A DNA stretch of 64,000 nt from the NCBI RefSeq assembly GCF_023204875.1, contig NZ_CP096247.1, positions 1,054,001 to 1,118,000 on the forward strand, read 5' to 3'. The notes under the pieces were generated by a model, which was given only the letters and a program-made list of their open reading frames with translations, searched no databases and was not told the DNA's origin. This document shows positions 58,398-64,000 of the stretch, one piece after another. The position numbers and the translations under genes were made by a program. Source of the DNA: Prevotella sp. E15-22 (GTDB lineage: Bacteria > Bacteroidota > Bacteroidia > Bacteroidales > Bacteroidaceae). Numbering within the stretch: position 1 is the first letter of the stretch; every line of letters starts with the position of its first letter.

Positions 58398-58499
58398 GTT
58401 CTTGTTCTCCGACTCTTCAAGTGCCTTCAACTTCTTGTAGTCCTCCATGGCAGCACCAGCCACGATGGCGATGATGTAAATCCAGAATAATGCATCCAT
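58386..58499 (-). CDS. 37-residue single-pass membrane protein
   Basis: Reads MDALFWIYIIAIVAGAAMED, then a Lys/Glu-rich tail ending NKNSAK. One hydrophobic helix spans residues 3-17. It is preceded on the minus strand by a perfect -7 box (TATCTTTGC, 58536-58544) 37 bases upstream, which supports a real gene. It overlaps the 3' end of the beta-helix gene by 12 bases, tail to tail. I do not recognise the family. Confidence 0.7.
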   Translation of the reverse strand: MDALFWIYIIAIVAGAAMEDYKKLKALEESENKNSAK

Positions 58500-58535
58500 A
58501 ATCTTAAGTTTTTTTATTTGTTTGAATTTCTGGAT

Positions 58536-58544
58536 GCAAAGATA
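58536..58544 (-). promoter_or_regulatory. -7 box of the 37-residue protein gene
   Basis: TATCTTTGC on the minus strand. Confidence 0.7.
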
Positions 58545-58549
58545 ATATA

Positions 58550-58583
58550 GGGGGTGTACCGCAAACTAGGTACACCCCCTTTT
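58550..58583. terminator. Terminator hairpin
   Basis: GGGGGTGTACC and GGTACACCCCC form an 11-pair stem with T-rich right flank. It separates the WYL gene (ending 58601) from the small-protein promoter. Confidence 0.8.
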
Positions 58584-58600
58584 CTTTTAACGCCTTTTAA

Positions 58601-59500
58601 CTATTCAGCCGCATATCTCGCGCTGCTCCCCATCAGAATGCCCTTCATTTTCTCCCTCAGTTCCTTGGGTTCCAGCACCTCGATGCCATCGCCCTGCGAC
58701 AGCAGTTGCGCTATGAAATCAGCCGTAGGACGGATGTCGAATGCAAAGTCGGCATAGTCGCTTGTCGAGGCAATCTCACGCTGCGAGTGATGCAGTGGCA
58801 GCGTGCGCAGGTAGTTGGGCGTCCACTTATGGGCGCGCACCACCACGTGCGCCATGGGTGTGCCATCCGTCAGCACCCCAAAATACTCAGCAAAATACGC
58901 CTGTGGACTGAAGTCTTCTGGCAGCACAAACGCCTCCTCAGTTGTTTCCAGGTGCGTCATGCGGTCCAGCGAATAGATGCGCATCTTATTGTCGGCCGTC
59001 CTTGCCAGCATATACCAGCGCTGGTGAAACAGCTTCAGGGCATAGGGACACACCATCTTCTCGTAGGCCTCGGCTCCAAACTTCTGATAGCCCATCAGCA
59101 GTTGCCTGTTGGTGCGCATGGCACTCACAATCACAGACAGAAACTCCTCGCCAGCAGGCACGTTCTCCAAAATCACACGATCCTTGATCGATGCACTGTC
59201 CGTCAGCACCCCCTGCACAGCCATGGTCGACATGATCCAGCGCTCAATACTGCCATCCGTCAGTGCGTCCTTATTACTGATATAGTATTTATACGTCTTG
59301 GGCTCGCACTCAATGATAATGCCAAAACTGTCGCTGATATAGTCGCGATTGCGGTTGAACGACGTTCTTGACAGCGGTTTTCCGCAGTCCACAGCGTCGC
59401 GCATCCATTTCTCGTTCATCTCGTCGAGTGTCAGTGCCTTGTGCGTTCTCAGCGCGTTGATAATCCAAATGCACTTCCTAAAGCGGTTTGTCTGAATCAT
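58601..59500 (-). CDS. WYL-domain transcriptional regulator
   Basis: 299 residues. The N-terminal helix-turn-helix-like part (RKCIWIINALRTHKALTLDE, then GKPLSRTSFNRNRDYISDSF) is followed by a WYL domain (LLMGYQKFGAEAYEKMVCPYALKLFHQRWYMLART). WYL domains sense ligands, often nucleic acids or nucleotides, and this class is common in Bacteroidetes. No defence genes are adjacent. The targets are unknown. Confidence 0.88.
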   Translation of the reverse strand: MIQTNRFRKCIWIINALRTHKALTLDEMNEKWMRDAVDCGKPLSRTSFNRNRDYISDSFGIIIECEPKTYKYYISNKDALTDGSIERWIMSTMAVQGVLTDSASIKDRVILENVPAGEEFLSVIVSAMRTNRQLLMGYQKFGAEAYEKMVCPYALKLFHQRWYMLARTADNKMRIYSLDRMTHLETTEEAFVLPEDFSPQAYFAEYFGVLTDGTPMAHVVVRAHKWTPNYLRTLPLHHSQREIASTSDYADFAFDIRPTADFIAQLLSQGDGIEVLEPKELREKMKGILMGSSARYAAE

Positions 59501-59525
59501 AATATTTATATGAATGAAGGGTTTT

Positions 59526-59611
59526 CTAAAAAATGAAGGGTGCCAATCGTCACCCGCTCTGTCGAGCGGACACCTTTTTTAAAAAATGAAGGGTGCCAAT
59601 CGGCACCCTTC
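59526..59611. repeat. AAAATGAAGGGTGCCAATCG direct repeat and terminator
   Basis: The 20-mer occurs at about 59531-59550 and again at 59583-59602. The second copy forms a perfect hairpin (GAAGGGTGCC / GGCACCCTTC, 59588-59611) with an A-run on its left that becomes a T-run for leftward transcription from aroC. Confidence 0.8.
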
Positions 59612-59752
59612 AACCAACACAAAAACTAAACTAGACTTAACTAATGTAACGCAGATTTTCACAAACCCTCACCGTTACGAATGCAAAGTTAAATAAAAAA
59701 TTTCATATAGCAATGGATTTTCCACATTTTTTGCATTTTCAGTGGATATTTT

Positions 59753-60871
59753 TTATATAAGACAGGTTTTTTGGGCCAAAAAACTGTCCAAAATGGTCAT
59801 TGCTGCCATTGCTTCGACCACAGGAACGGCACGTGGCAGCACACACGGATCGTGTCTTCCCTTCGCCGTAAATGTAGTAACATTTCCTTCCAAGTCCACA
59901 GTATTTTGTTCACGCAGTAGGGTAGCCACAGGTTTGAAAGCCACGCGGAAGTAGATGTCCTGTCCGTTGCTGATGCCACCCTGAATGCCACCACTATGAT
60001 TGGTCAGTGTAGTAATTTTTTTACTATCCTCGCCAGCTTCGTCTGTTGCCTCTGTTGTCGTGTCACGACAACTCACAAAGACATCGTTCTGTTCAGAGCC
60101 GCGCTGGGTGACCCCCTCGAAGCCCTCGCCATATTCAAAGCCCTTCACGGCGTTGATGCTCAGCATGGCGCTGCCCAGTTGTGCATGCAGTTTGCCAAAC
60201 TCAGGCTCACCCAGTCCAACGGGGCATCCCTTGACCACGCACGTAATCACGCCGCCAATGGTGTCGCCCTCGGCCTTCACCTGCATCACCAGTTCCTCCA
60301 TCTCCTTGGCCTTCTCGCTGTCAGGGCAACGCATCACGTTCGTCTCCGTTTTCGACAGGTCGTAAAGATGGTAGTCGCGCTCCAGGGCAATGTGGCCCAC
60401 CTGCGATGTGTAGGCCTGCACACTGATGCCCAGTTGCTTCAGTGCCAGTTTGGCCAGTGCGCCGCCAACCACCCTGCTGATGGTGATGCGAGCCGACGAA
60501 CGGCCGCCACCACGGTGGTCGCGCGTACCATATTTATTATAGTAAGTAAAATCGCTGTGCGAAGGTCGAAACAGCGTGCGCAGGTTCTCATAGTCCTGCG
60601 AGTGCTGGTTCTGGTTGCGCACCACAAAGCCAATGGGGCATCCCGTTGTCTTGCCTTCGAACACGCCGCTCAGCAGTTCCACCTCGTCGGCCTCGTTGCG
60701 TGCAGTGGTCACTCGGCTCTGTCCAGGTCGACGCCTGTTCAGTTCACTCTGAATAAACTCCATGTCAATCTCGATGCCAGCCGGCATGCCGTCGACCACG
60801 CCACCGATAGCCGCCCCATGACTTTCGCCAAAGGTGGTCAGTGTGAATAGCTGTCCGAACGTATTTCTCAC
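59753..60871 (-). CDS. aroC: Chorismate synthase
   Basis: 372 residues. It starts [24 protein letters not shown] and has [18 protein letters not shown] and [18 protein letters not shown]. It makes chorismate from EPSP using reduced FMN. A segment [20 protein letters not shown] lies where relatives have a short turn before [13 protein letters not shown]; it contains a palindrome at DNA level (60054-60072). The motifs before and after are intact. Confidence 0.95.
   Translation of the reverse strand: MRNTFGQLFTLTTFGESHGAAIGGVVDGMPAGIEIDMEFIQSELNRRRPGQSRVTTARNEADEVELLSGVFEGKTTGCPIGFVVRNQNQHSQDYENLRTLFRPSHSDFTYYNKYGTRDHRGGGRSSARITISRVVGGALAKLALKQLGISVQAYTSQVGHIALERDYHLYDLSKTETNVMRCPDSEKAKEMEELVMQVKAEGDTIGGVITCVVKGCPVGLGEPEFGKLHAQLGSAMLSINAVKGFEYGEGFEGVTQRGSEQNDVFVSCRDTTTEATDEAGEDSKKITTLTNHSGGIQGGISNGQDIYFRVAFKPVATLLREQNTVDLEGNVTTFTAKGRHDPCVLPRAVPVVEAMAAMTILDSFLAQKTCLI
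60054..60072. repeat. In-frame palindrome in aroC
   Basis: GTTGTCGTG T CACGACAAC: nine-pair arms around one base, within the extra segment of the protein. Confidence 0.75.
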
Positions 60872-60943
60872 AACTCCTTACTCCTATAATGATTAATGAT
60901 ATGTGTCTTGTTATGGCGATTTGCTGCTTGTTGCAGTTTTTTT

Positions 60944-61558
60944 TTAGTGGTGACAGTGTCCGCAACCGCCGCCGCAGCACTCGCCGTCCTCCTTGTGCTC
61001 GTGTCCGCCACAGTCGCCACCACAACCGCCTTCGCAGTCGCCGCCGCATCCGCCACAGCCGTGACTCATGTGGGCAATCAGGTTCTGAATCTCCTGAGCC
61101 GTAGCGTCGCGATTCTCCAGCACCTGTCCCTTAAACTCCAGTGTCTGACCAGCCAGGGGGTGGTTCGTGTCCAGTGTCACGCCGTCGGCCTCCACCTTGG
61201 TCACCTGAGCCATAAAGTGCTTACCCTCCTCGTTCTGCATGGTGATCACGGCACCCTCATAGATGTTAGTGCTGTCAAACTTACCATTGATCTCGAAGTG
61301 TTCGCGACCCATTTTGTGCACGCCCTCCTCATAATATTCGCCAAAGGCCTGGGCAGGTGTCAGCGTGAAGTCGAACTCCTTGCCCTGTTCCAGTTGCGAT
61401 ATCTGCTCCTCAAAGCTGTCCAGCGAGAAGCCGAAACCTGTGATAAACTGGAAGGGACGGTCCTTCTGTGTTTCCTCCACCAGCTCCTTCTGTCCGTCCT
61501 TGTCGATGGTGTAGAGCTGGTAGTTCACTGAGATGTACTTGTTTTGCTTATTATCCAT
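60944..61558 (-). CDS. SlyD-like FKBP peptidyl-prolyl isomerase with metal-binding tail
   Basis: 204 residues. The FKBP core with inserted flap spans about 1-160 (VNYQLYTIDKDGQKELVEE; NHPLAGQTLEFKGQVLENRD). The C-terminal 40 residues are extremely rich in Cys, His and Gly (HGCGGCGGDCEGG; GHEHKEDGECC), as in SlyD nickel-binding tails. It is a cytosolic folding helper and possible metal chaperone. The promoter lies in an inverted copy of the 78-base repeat. Confidence 0.92.
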   Translation of the reverse strand: MDNKQNKYISVNYQLYTIDKDGQKELVEETQKDRPFQFITGFGFSLDSFEEQISQLEQGKEFDFTLTPAQAFGEYYEEGVHKMGREHFEINGKFDSTNIYEGAVITMQNEEGKHFMAQVTKVEADGVTLDTNHPLAGQTLEFKGQVLENRDATAQEIQNLIAHMSHGCGGCGGDCEGGCGGDCGGHEHKEDGECCGGGCGHCHH

Positions 61559-61585
61559 TTTGGTCTTTTTTATTCCGTTTTGGGT

Positions 61586-61680
61586 GCAAAGTTACGAAAA
61601 AGTCGAGAGCAAAACAAAGAAATTAATTTCTTTTTTTGCCGAGACGCAGTAACTTGGGCGAAGCCAGAGTTACGAAAAAG
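61586..61680. repeat. Inverted copy of the 78-base promoter repeat
   Basis: Read leftwards it is the same sequence as 53053-53226 for one unit: TAACTCTGG start (about 61665-61673), the AGAAATTAATTTCT palindrome, TCTCGACTTTTTCG, then TAACTTTGC (61586-61594), a -7 box for the SlyD-like gene. Confidence 0.92.
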
Positions 61681-62042
61681 AAACGAGAATCCACCCAATT
61701 CTCACCTTATTATATTATAATAGGCGCCTCATCGCACAAAAAAAGCCAACAAGCAGGATAAAAGTACAAGAAAACTCTACAGTATTTGACATGGGTCAAT
61801 AAAAGTGCTGTTTGCGCACACAATCACACAAAAAACATTGTCGGTTAGAAAAATCGTCGTACCTTTGCATCGTCAAAAGGAAATAAATCCTGGCGACAGG
61901 ATAACAAACATAATTAATAGGTAGGAGCCTGAAGAGGTAGAAAAGATTCAGGATAACAAATTTAAAGAAAACAGGATAACAAACAAAAACGAAAAAAAGA
62001 CGTTCGAAGGCTCCGAGTTAAAAAAAAGAAAGGAAAAGAAAA
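61681..62042 (+). other. Gene-free leader with AGGATAACAAA motifs
   Basis: Left part: nothing recognised. Right part: promoter TACCTTTGC at 61860-61868, then a leader of about 175 bases with three CAGGATAACAAA motifs (61896-61908, 61949-61960, 61971-61983), the motif also found before the paralogue at 32673. Confidence 0.6.
61860..61868 (+). promoter_or_regulatory. -7 box of the small secreted protein gene
   Basis: TACCTTTGC, leaving an unusually long leader of about 175 bases. Confidence 0.75.
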
Positions 62043-62402
62043 ATGAAAAAGATTGTTTTGATGGTAGTTGCCATGTTCGTAATGACTGCAGCTTTTGCTG
62101 AGAACGAGAACAACAGTACAATGAAGAGCGTTGAGGCCTACGATATGACGATCAATATGCGTAAGTTGGCCGTGACACTTGACCTGACCAGCGACCAGAT
62201 GGAAGCCGTACAGGACATTCACAACGCCTTCTGCAACGACATGATGCTGGCTGCTCATGCTCAGAGCGACGAGCGCAGTAACATGGTAAACCAGGCAGTG
62301 AAGAAGGACATGCGTTATATGCACTACATCCTTAACGATGCACAGTACAAGAAGTATGAGCTTCTTCTGATGACCACGCTGAAGAACCGTGGTTTGAAGT
62401 AA
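62043..62402 (+). CDS. Small secreted protein, paralogue of 32673-33032
   Basis: 119 residues. Signal peptide MKKIVLMVVAMFVMTAAFA. The mature part includes YDMTINMRKLAVTLDLTSDQ and MHYILNDAQYKKYELLLMTT. It is clearly homologous over its full length to the protein at 32673. Long leader with repeated motif suggests strong or regulated expression. Function unknown; perhaps a periplasmic stress or abundance protein. Confidence 0.85.
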   Translation: MKKIVLMVVAMFVMTAAFAENENNSTMKSVEAYDMTINMRKLAVTLDLTSDQMEAVQDIHNAFCNDMMLAAHAQSDERSNMVNQAVKKDMRYMHYILNDAQYKKYELLLMTTLKNRGLK

Positions 62403-62442
62403 AAAGAAAGAAAAGAGAATAGTATAGAGATTGTTGTTGAGT

Positions 62443-62486
62443 AGAGAGGGAAGCCTTTTATTGAGGCGTCTCTCTTTTCTTTTTTG
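62443..62486 (+). terminator. Terminator after the small secreted protein gene
   Basis: AGAGAGGGAAGCCT and AGGCGTCTCTCT pair around TTTATTG, followed by TTTTCTTTTTT. Confidence 0.8.
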
Positions 62487-62518
62487 TATAAATCTTTGGC
62501 CTTTTGCTCCAGTTTTCG

Positions 62519-62527
62519 TAATTTTGC
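62519..62527 (+). promoter_or_regulatory. -7 box of the M48 protease gene
   Basis: TAATTTTGC, 27 bases before ATG 62555. Confidence 0.7.
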
Positions 62528-62554
62528 AGAAACTTTTTAAACGCAAACAAACTT

Positions 62555-63454
62555 ATGAAAGCTATGAAAATTGTTGTGATGTCGTTGTTGGCCGCCCTTC
62601 TGGTGGGCTGCGGCACCACGAGTACAGTGCCCATCACGGGTCGTAAACAAACATTGCTGGTGACCGACGGCGAAGTACTGAGTCTGTCAACCCAGCAGTA
62701 CAAGCAGTACATGCAGAGCGCCAAGCCCTCGACCAACGCCACCAACACCGCCATGGTGAAGCGAGTGGGGCAGAACCTGGCCAATGCCGTGAGCACCTAT
62801 CTCACCAACAACGGCATGAGTGCCGAGCTCCAGAACTACGCCTGGGAGTTTAACCTCGTGCAGGACAATCAGGTGAACGCCTGGTGCATGCCTGGTGGCA
62901 AGATTGTGGTTTATGAAGGCATCCTGCCCATCACCCAGGACGAGGCCTCGCTGGCCATTGTCCTTGGTCACGAGATAGCCCATGCCGTGGCCAAGCACTC
63001 GGCCGAGCGCCTGAGCAACGAATATAAGAACCAGTATGGCACAGCCATCCTTGGCGCTGTGGTCCAGGGAGCAGGTGTCAGCGAAAAGACGCAGGCCCTC
63101 ATCTCGCTGGGTCAGCAGTTGGGTGGCGCCCTGTGGACCTCAGGTTTTTCTCGTAAGCAGGAGAGCGAGGCCGACCACATGGGACTCATCTTCGCAGCCA
63201 TGGCCGGCTACGATCCTCAGGTGGCCACAGCCTTCTGGCAGCGCATGGCCGCACAGGGCACTGGTGGTGGCGGTCTGTTCTCTGACCACCCCTCCGACGA
63301 GAAGCGCATCAAGGATATTCAGGGTTGGATGCCCGAGGCCTTGAAGTACTACGTGCCCAAGACCACCACGACTACGAAGAAGACCACTTCTAGCACGAAG
63401 AAGACAACCACCAAGAAAACCACCACGAAGAAGACTACCACCAAGAAAAAGTAA
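62555..63454 (+). CDS. M48 family metalloprotease lipoprotein
   Basis: 299 residues. Lipoprotein signal with lipobox LLVGCGT. Zinc motif HEIAH in IVLGHEIAHAVAKHSAERLS and the third ligand in ESEADHMGL. It resembles periplasmic BepA/LoiP-type proteases that tend outer-membrane proteins. The C terminus has about 30 residues of Lys/Thr repeats (KKTTTKKTTTKK), low complexity with repeated ACCACGAAGAAG DNA. A second start ATG is at 62564. Confidence 0.92.
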   Translation: MKAMKIVVMSLLAALLVGCGTTSTVPITGRKQTLLVTDGEVLSLSTQQYKQYMQSAKPSTNATNTAMVKRVGQNLANAVSTYLTNNGMSAELQNYAWEFNLVQDNQVNAWCMPGGKIVVYEGILPITQDEASLAIVLGHEIAHAVAKHSAERLSNEYKNQYGTAILGAVVQGAGVSEKTQALISLGQQLGGALWTSGFSRKQESEADHMGLIFAAMAGYDPQVATAFWQRMAAQGTGGGGLFSDHPSDEKRIKDIQGWMPEALKYYVPKTTTTTKKTTSSTKKTTTKKTTTKKTTTKKK

Positions 63455-63485
63455 TCCCTTCGTTGAGGTTGATACAAATAAAAAT

Positions 63486-63525
63486 AGAGGCCGCTCGTCA
63501 TCACGACGAACGGCCTCTTCGTTTT
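63486..63525. terminator. Bidirectional terminator
   Basis: GAGGCCGCTCGTC and GACGAACGGCCTC form the stem between convergent M48 and clpA genes. Confidence 0.88.
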
Positions 63526-63544
63526 TGCTTAATGATTCATTAGG

Positions 63545-64000
63545 TCATATCTCAATCTTTCCGCCCTGCTTCAAAGTGCCAAACAGGATCTCGCGCATCA
63601 GTTGCGGCTTCAGTCGCTGACCAATCACGCGGTCCATCTCTCTTGCGCCATATTCCTGTGTGTAGCCCTCTTTCAGCAGCGCCTCAAAAGTCTCGTCCTT
63701 CAGTGTCAGTTCCACCTTTTTCGCTTTCAACTTCTCCTGCAGCTCGCCCACCTTCTTCCTCAGAATCAGTTCGGCCATGTGGCGATCCATGTCGTTGAAC
63801 ACCACCGTGCCACTCAGTCGGTTGATAAACTCAGGCTTAAACGTCTTCTTCACCTGCTTCATCATGGCCTCGCCTCGGCTCACGCCACCCTGAAAACCAA
63901 TCGACTGGCCGGCATACTGAGCCCCAGCGTTCGACGTCATAATCAGAATCACGTTGCGGAAGTCGGCCTTGCGCCCCTTGTTGTCCGTCAGTCGGGCGTA
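63545..64000 (-). CDS. clpA: ATP-dependent Clp protease ATP-binding subunit ClpA, C-terminal part
   Basis: 152 residues before the window edge; the gene continues beyond 64000. The visible part reads LTDNKGRKADFRNVILIMTSNAGAQ, then FKPEFINRLSGTVVF (the arginine-finger region of AAA domain 2) and a C-terminal small domain ending LKQGGKIEI. The sequence is more ClpA-like than ClpB-like. It unfolds substrates for ClpP. Confidence 0.88.
   Translation of the reverse strand, partial: YARLTDNKGRKADFRNVILIMTSNAGAQYAGQSIGFQGGVSRGEAMMKQVKKTFKPEFINRLSGTVVFNDMDRHMAELILRKKVGELQEKLKAKKVELTLKDETFEALLKEGYTQEYGAREMDRVIGQRLKPQLMREILFGTLKQGGKIEI

Noticed and set aside
63361..63451. Frameshift artefact creating the Lys/Thr tail of the M48 protease
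   Set aside because: The DNA is a clean in-frame ACCACGAAGAAG-type repeat ending in a stop codon just before a strong terminator, so a genuine low-complexity tail is more likely.

Overview
This window looks like a chromosomal segment of an anaerobic member of the Bacteroidales, most likely Prevotella or a close relative. The evidence is the Bacteroidetes -7 promoter box (TAnnTTTGC) in front of most genes, the near absence of Shine-Dalgarno sequences, lipoprotein signals, TonB and OmpA outer-membrane proteins, a Wzc/Wza pair, ferredoxin-dependent 2-oxoacid oxidoreductase, RAYT relics and a pectin-lyase-like secreted protein. I saw no intact insertion sequence, prophage, rRNA or tRNA.

Layout. 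0-6 kb is an accessory zone: an ImmA/IrrE peptidase with a DUF4411 PIN-like protein (probable toxin-antitoxin pair), two N-terminal scraps of REP-associated transposases facing each other, and two Fic proteins, each with its own palindromic operator. 6-12.2 kb holds an AlkD-like protein and a sugar-nucleotide group (UDP-glucuronate 4-epimerase, GxxExxY protein, galactokinase/galacturonokinase-like GHMP kinase, nucleotidyltransferase), saturated with about 20 copies of one palindromic repeat. 12.1-17.5 kb: flavodiiron protein, then an exopolysaccharide operon (Wzc tyrosine kinase, HAD protein, Wza lipoprotein, small His-rich membrane protein). 17.5-18.3 kb is repeat DNA with a near-perfect large inverted repeat. 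18.3-25.6 kb (minus strand): thrA, an apgM-type probable homoserine kinase, thrC, aguA and aguB. 25.7-32.5 kb: FAD oxidoreductase, cytidylate-kinase-like protein, DnaJ/TerB protein, a QueH/5-formyl-THF cyclo-ligase fusion, ffh, folD and a 59-residue TPR protein. 33.2-37.2 kb: a four-subunit 2-oxoacid:ferredoxin oxidoreductase operon and an OmpA protein. 37.3-48.1 kb: envelope and secreted functions (TonB receptor, calycin-like lipoprotein, M28 peptidase, DMT transporter, Sel1 protein, PafA-type and histidine phosphatases, Tat-exported aldo/keto reductase). 48.3-58.5 kb: Nif3 protein, zinc-ribbon protein, HsdR-N-like protein, holA, Xre regulator, pyrK-pyrD, a 1103-residue pectate-lyase-like protein and a 37-residue membrane protein. 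58.6-64 kb: WYL regulator, aroC, SlyD-like PPIase, a small secreted paralogue, M48 lipoprotein and the 3' end of clpA.

The most striking observation is that short palindromic or simple repeats, which also occur between genes, lie in frame inside otherwise intact housekeeping genes and are translated into extra peptide. Family A (arms CACGGAT/ATCCGTG) is in the epimerase, the GHMP kinase and the nucleotidyltransferase, giving related peptides (TDLTDKTDYPLNPSHPWS and variants) in the same reading frame on both strands. Family B (GCTGCGACAATGTCGCAGC) is in thrC, the apgM-type gene and thrA, with compensatory stem changes. Other in-frame inserts lie in aguA, aroC, fic, the QueH fusion, the oxidoreductase beta subunit and perhaps the FAD oxidoreductase. 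This resembles Rickettsia palindromic elements, but the sequences here are different and several families act side by side.

Functionally, the pectate-lyase-like protein, the galacturonokinase-like kinase, the nucleotidyltransferase and UDP-glucuronate 4-epimerase could together recycle uronic acids into UDP-sugars for the adjacent exopolysaccharide system. This is an inference from context and motifs. Protein assignments rest on motif recognition by eye; no database search was run.
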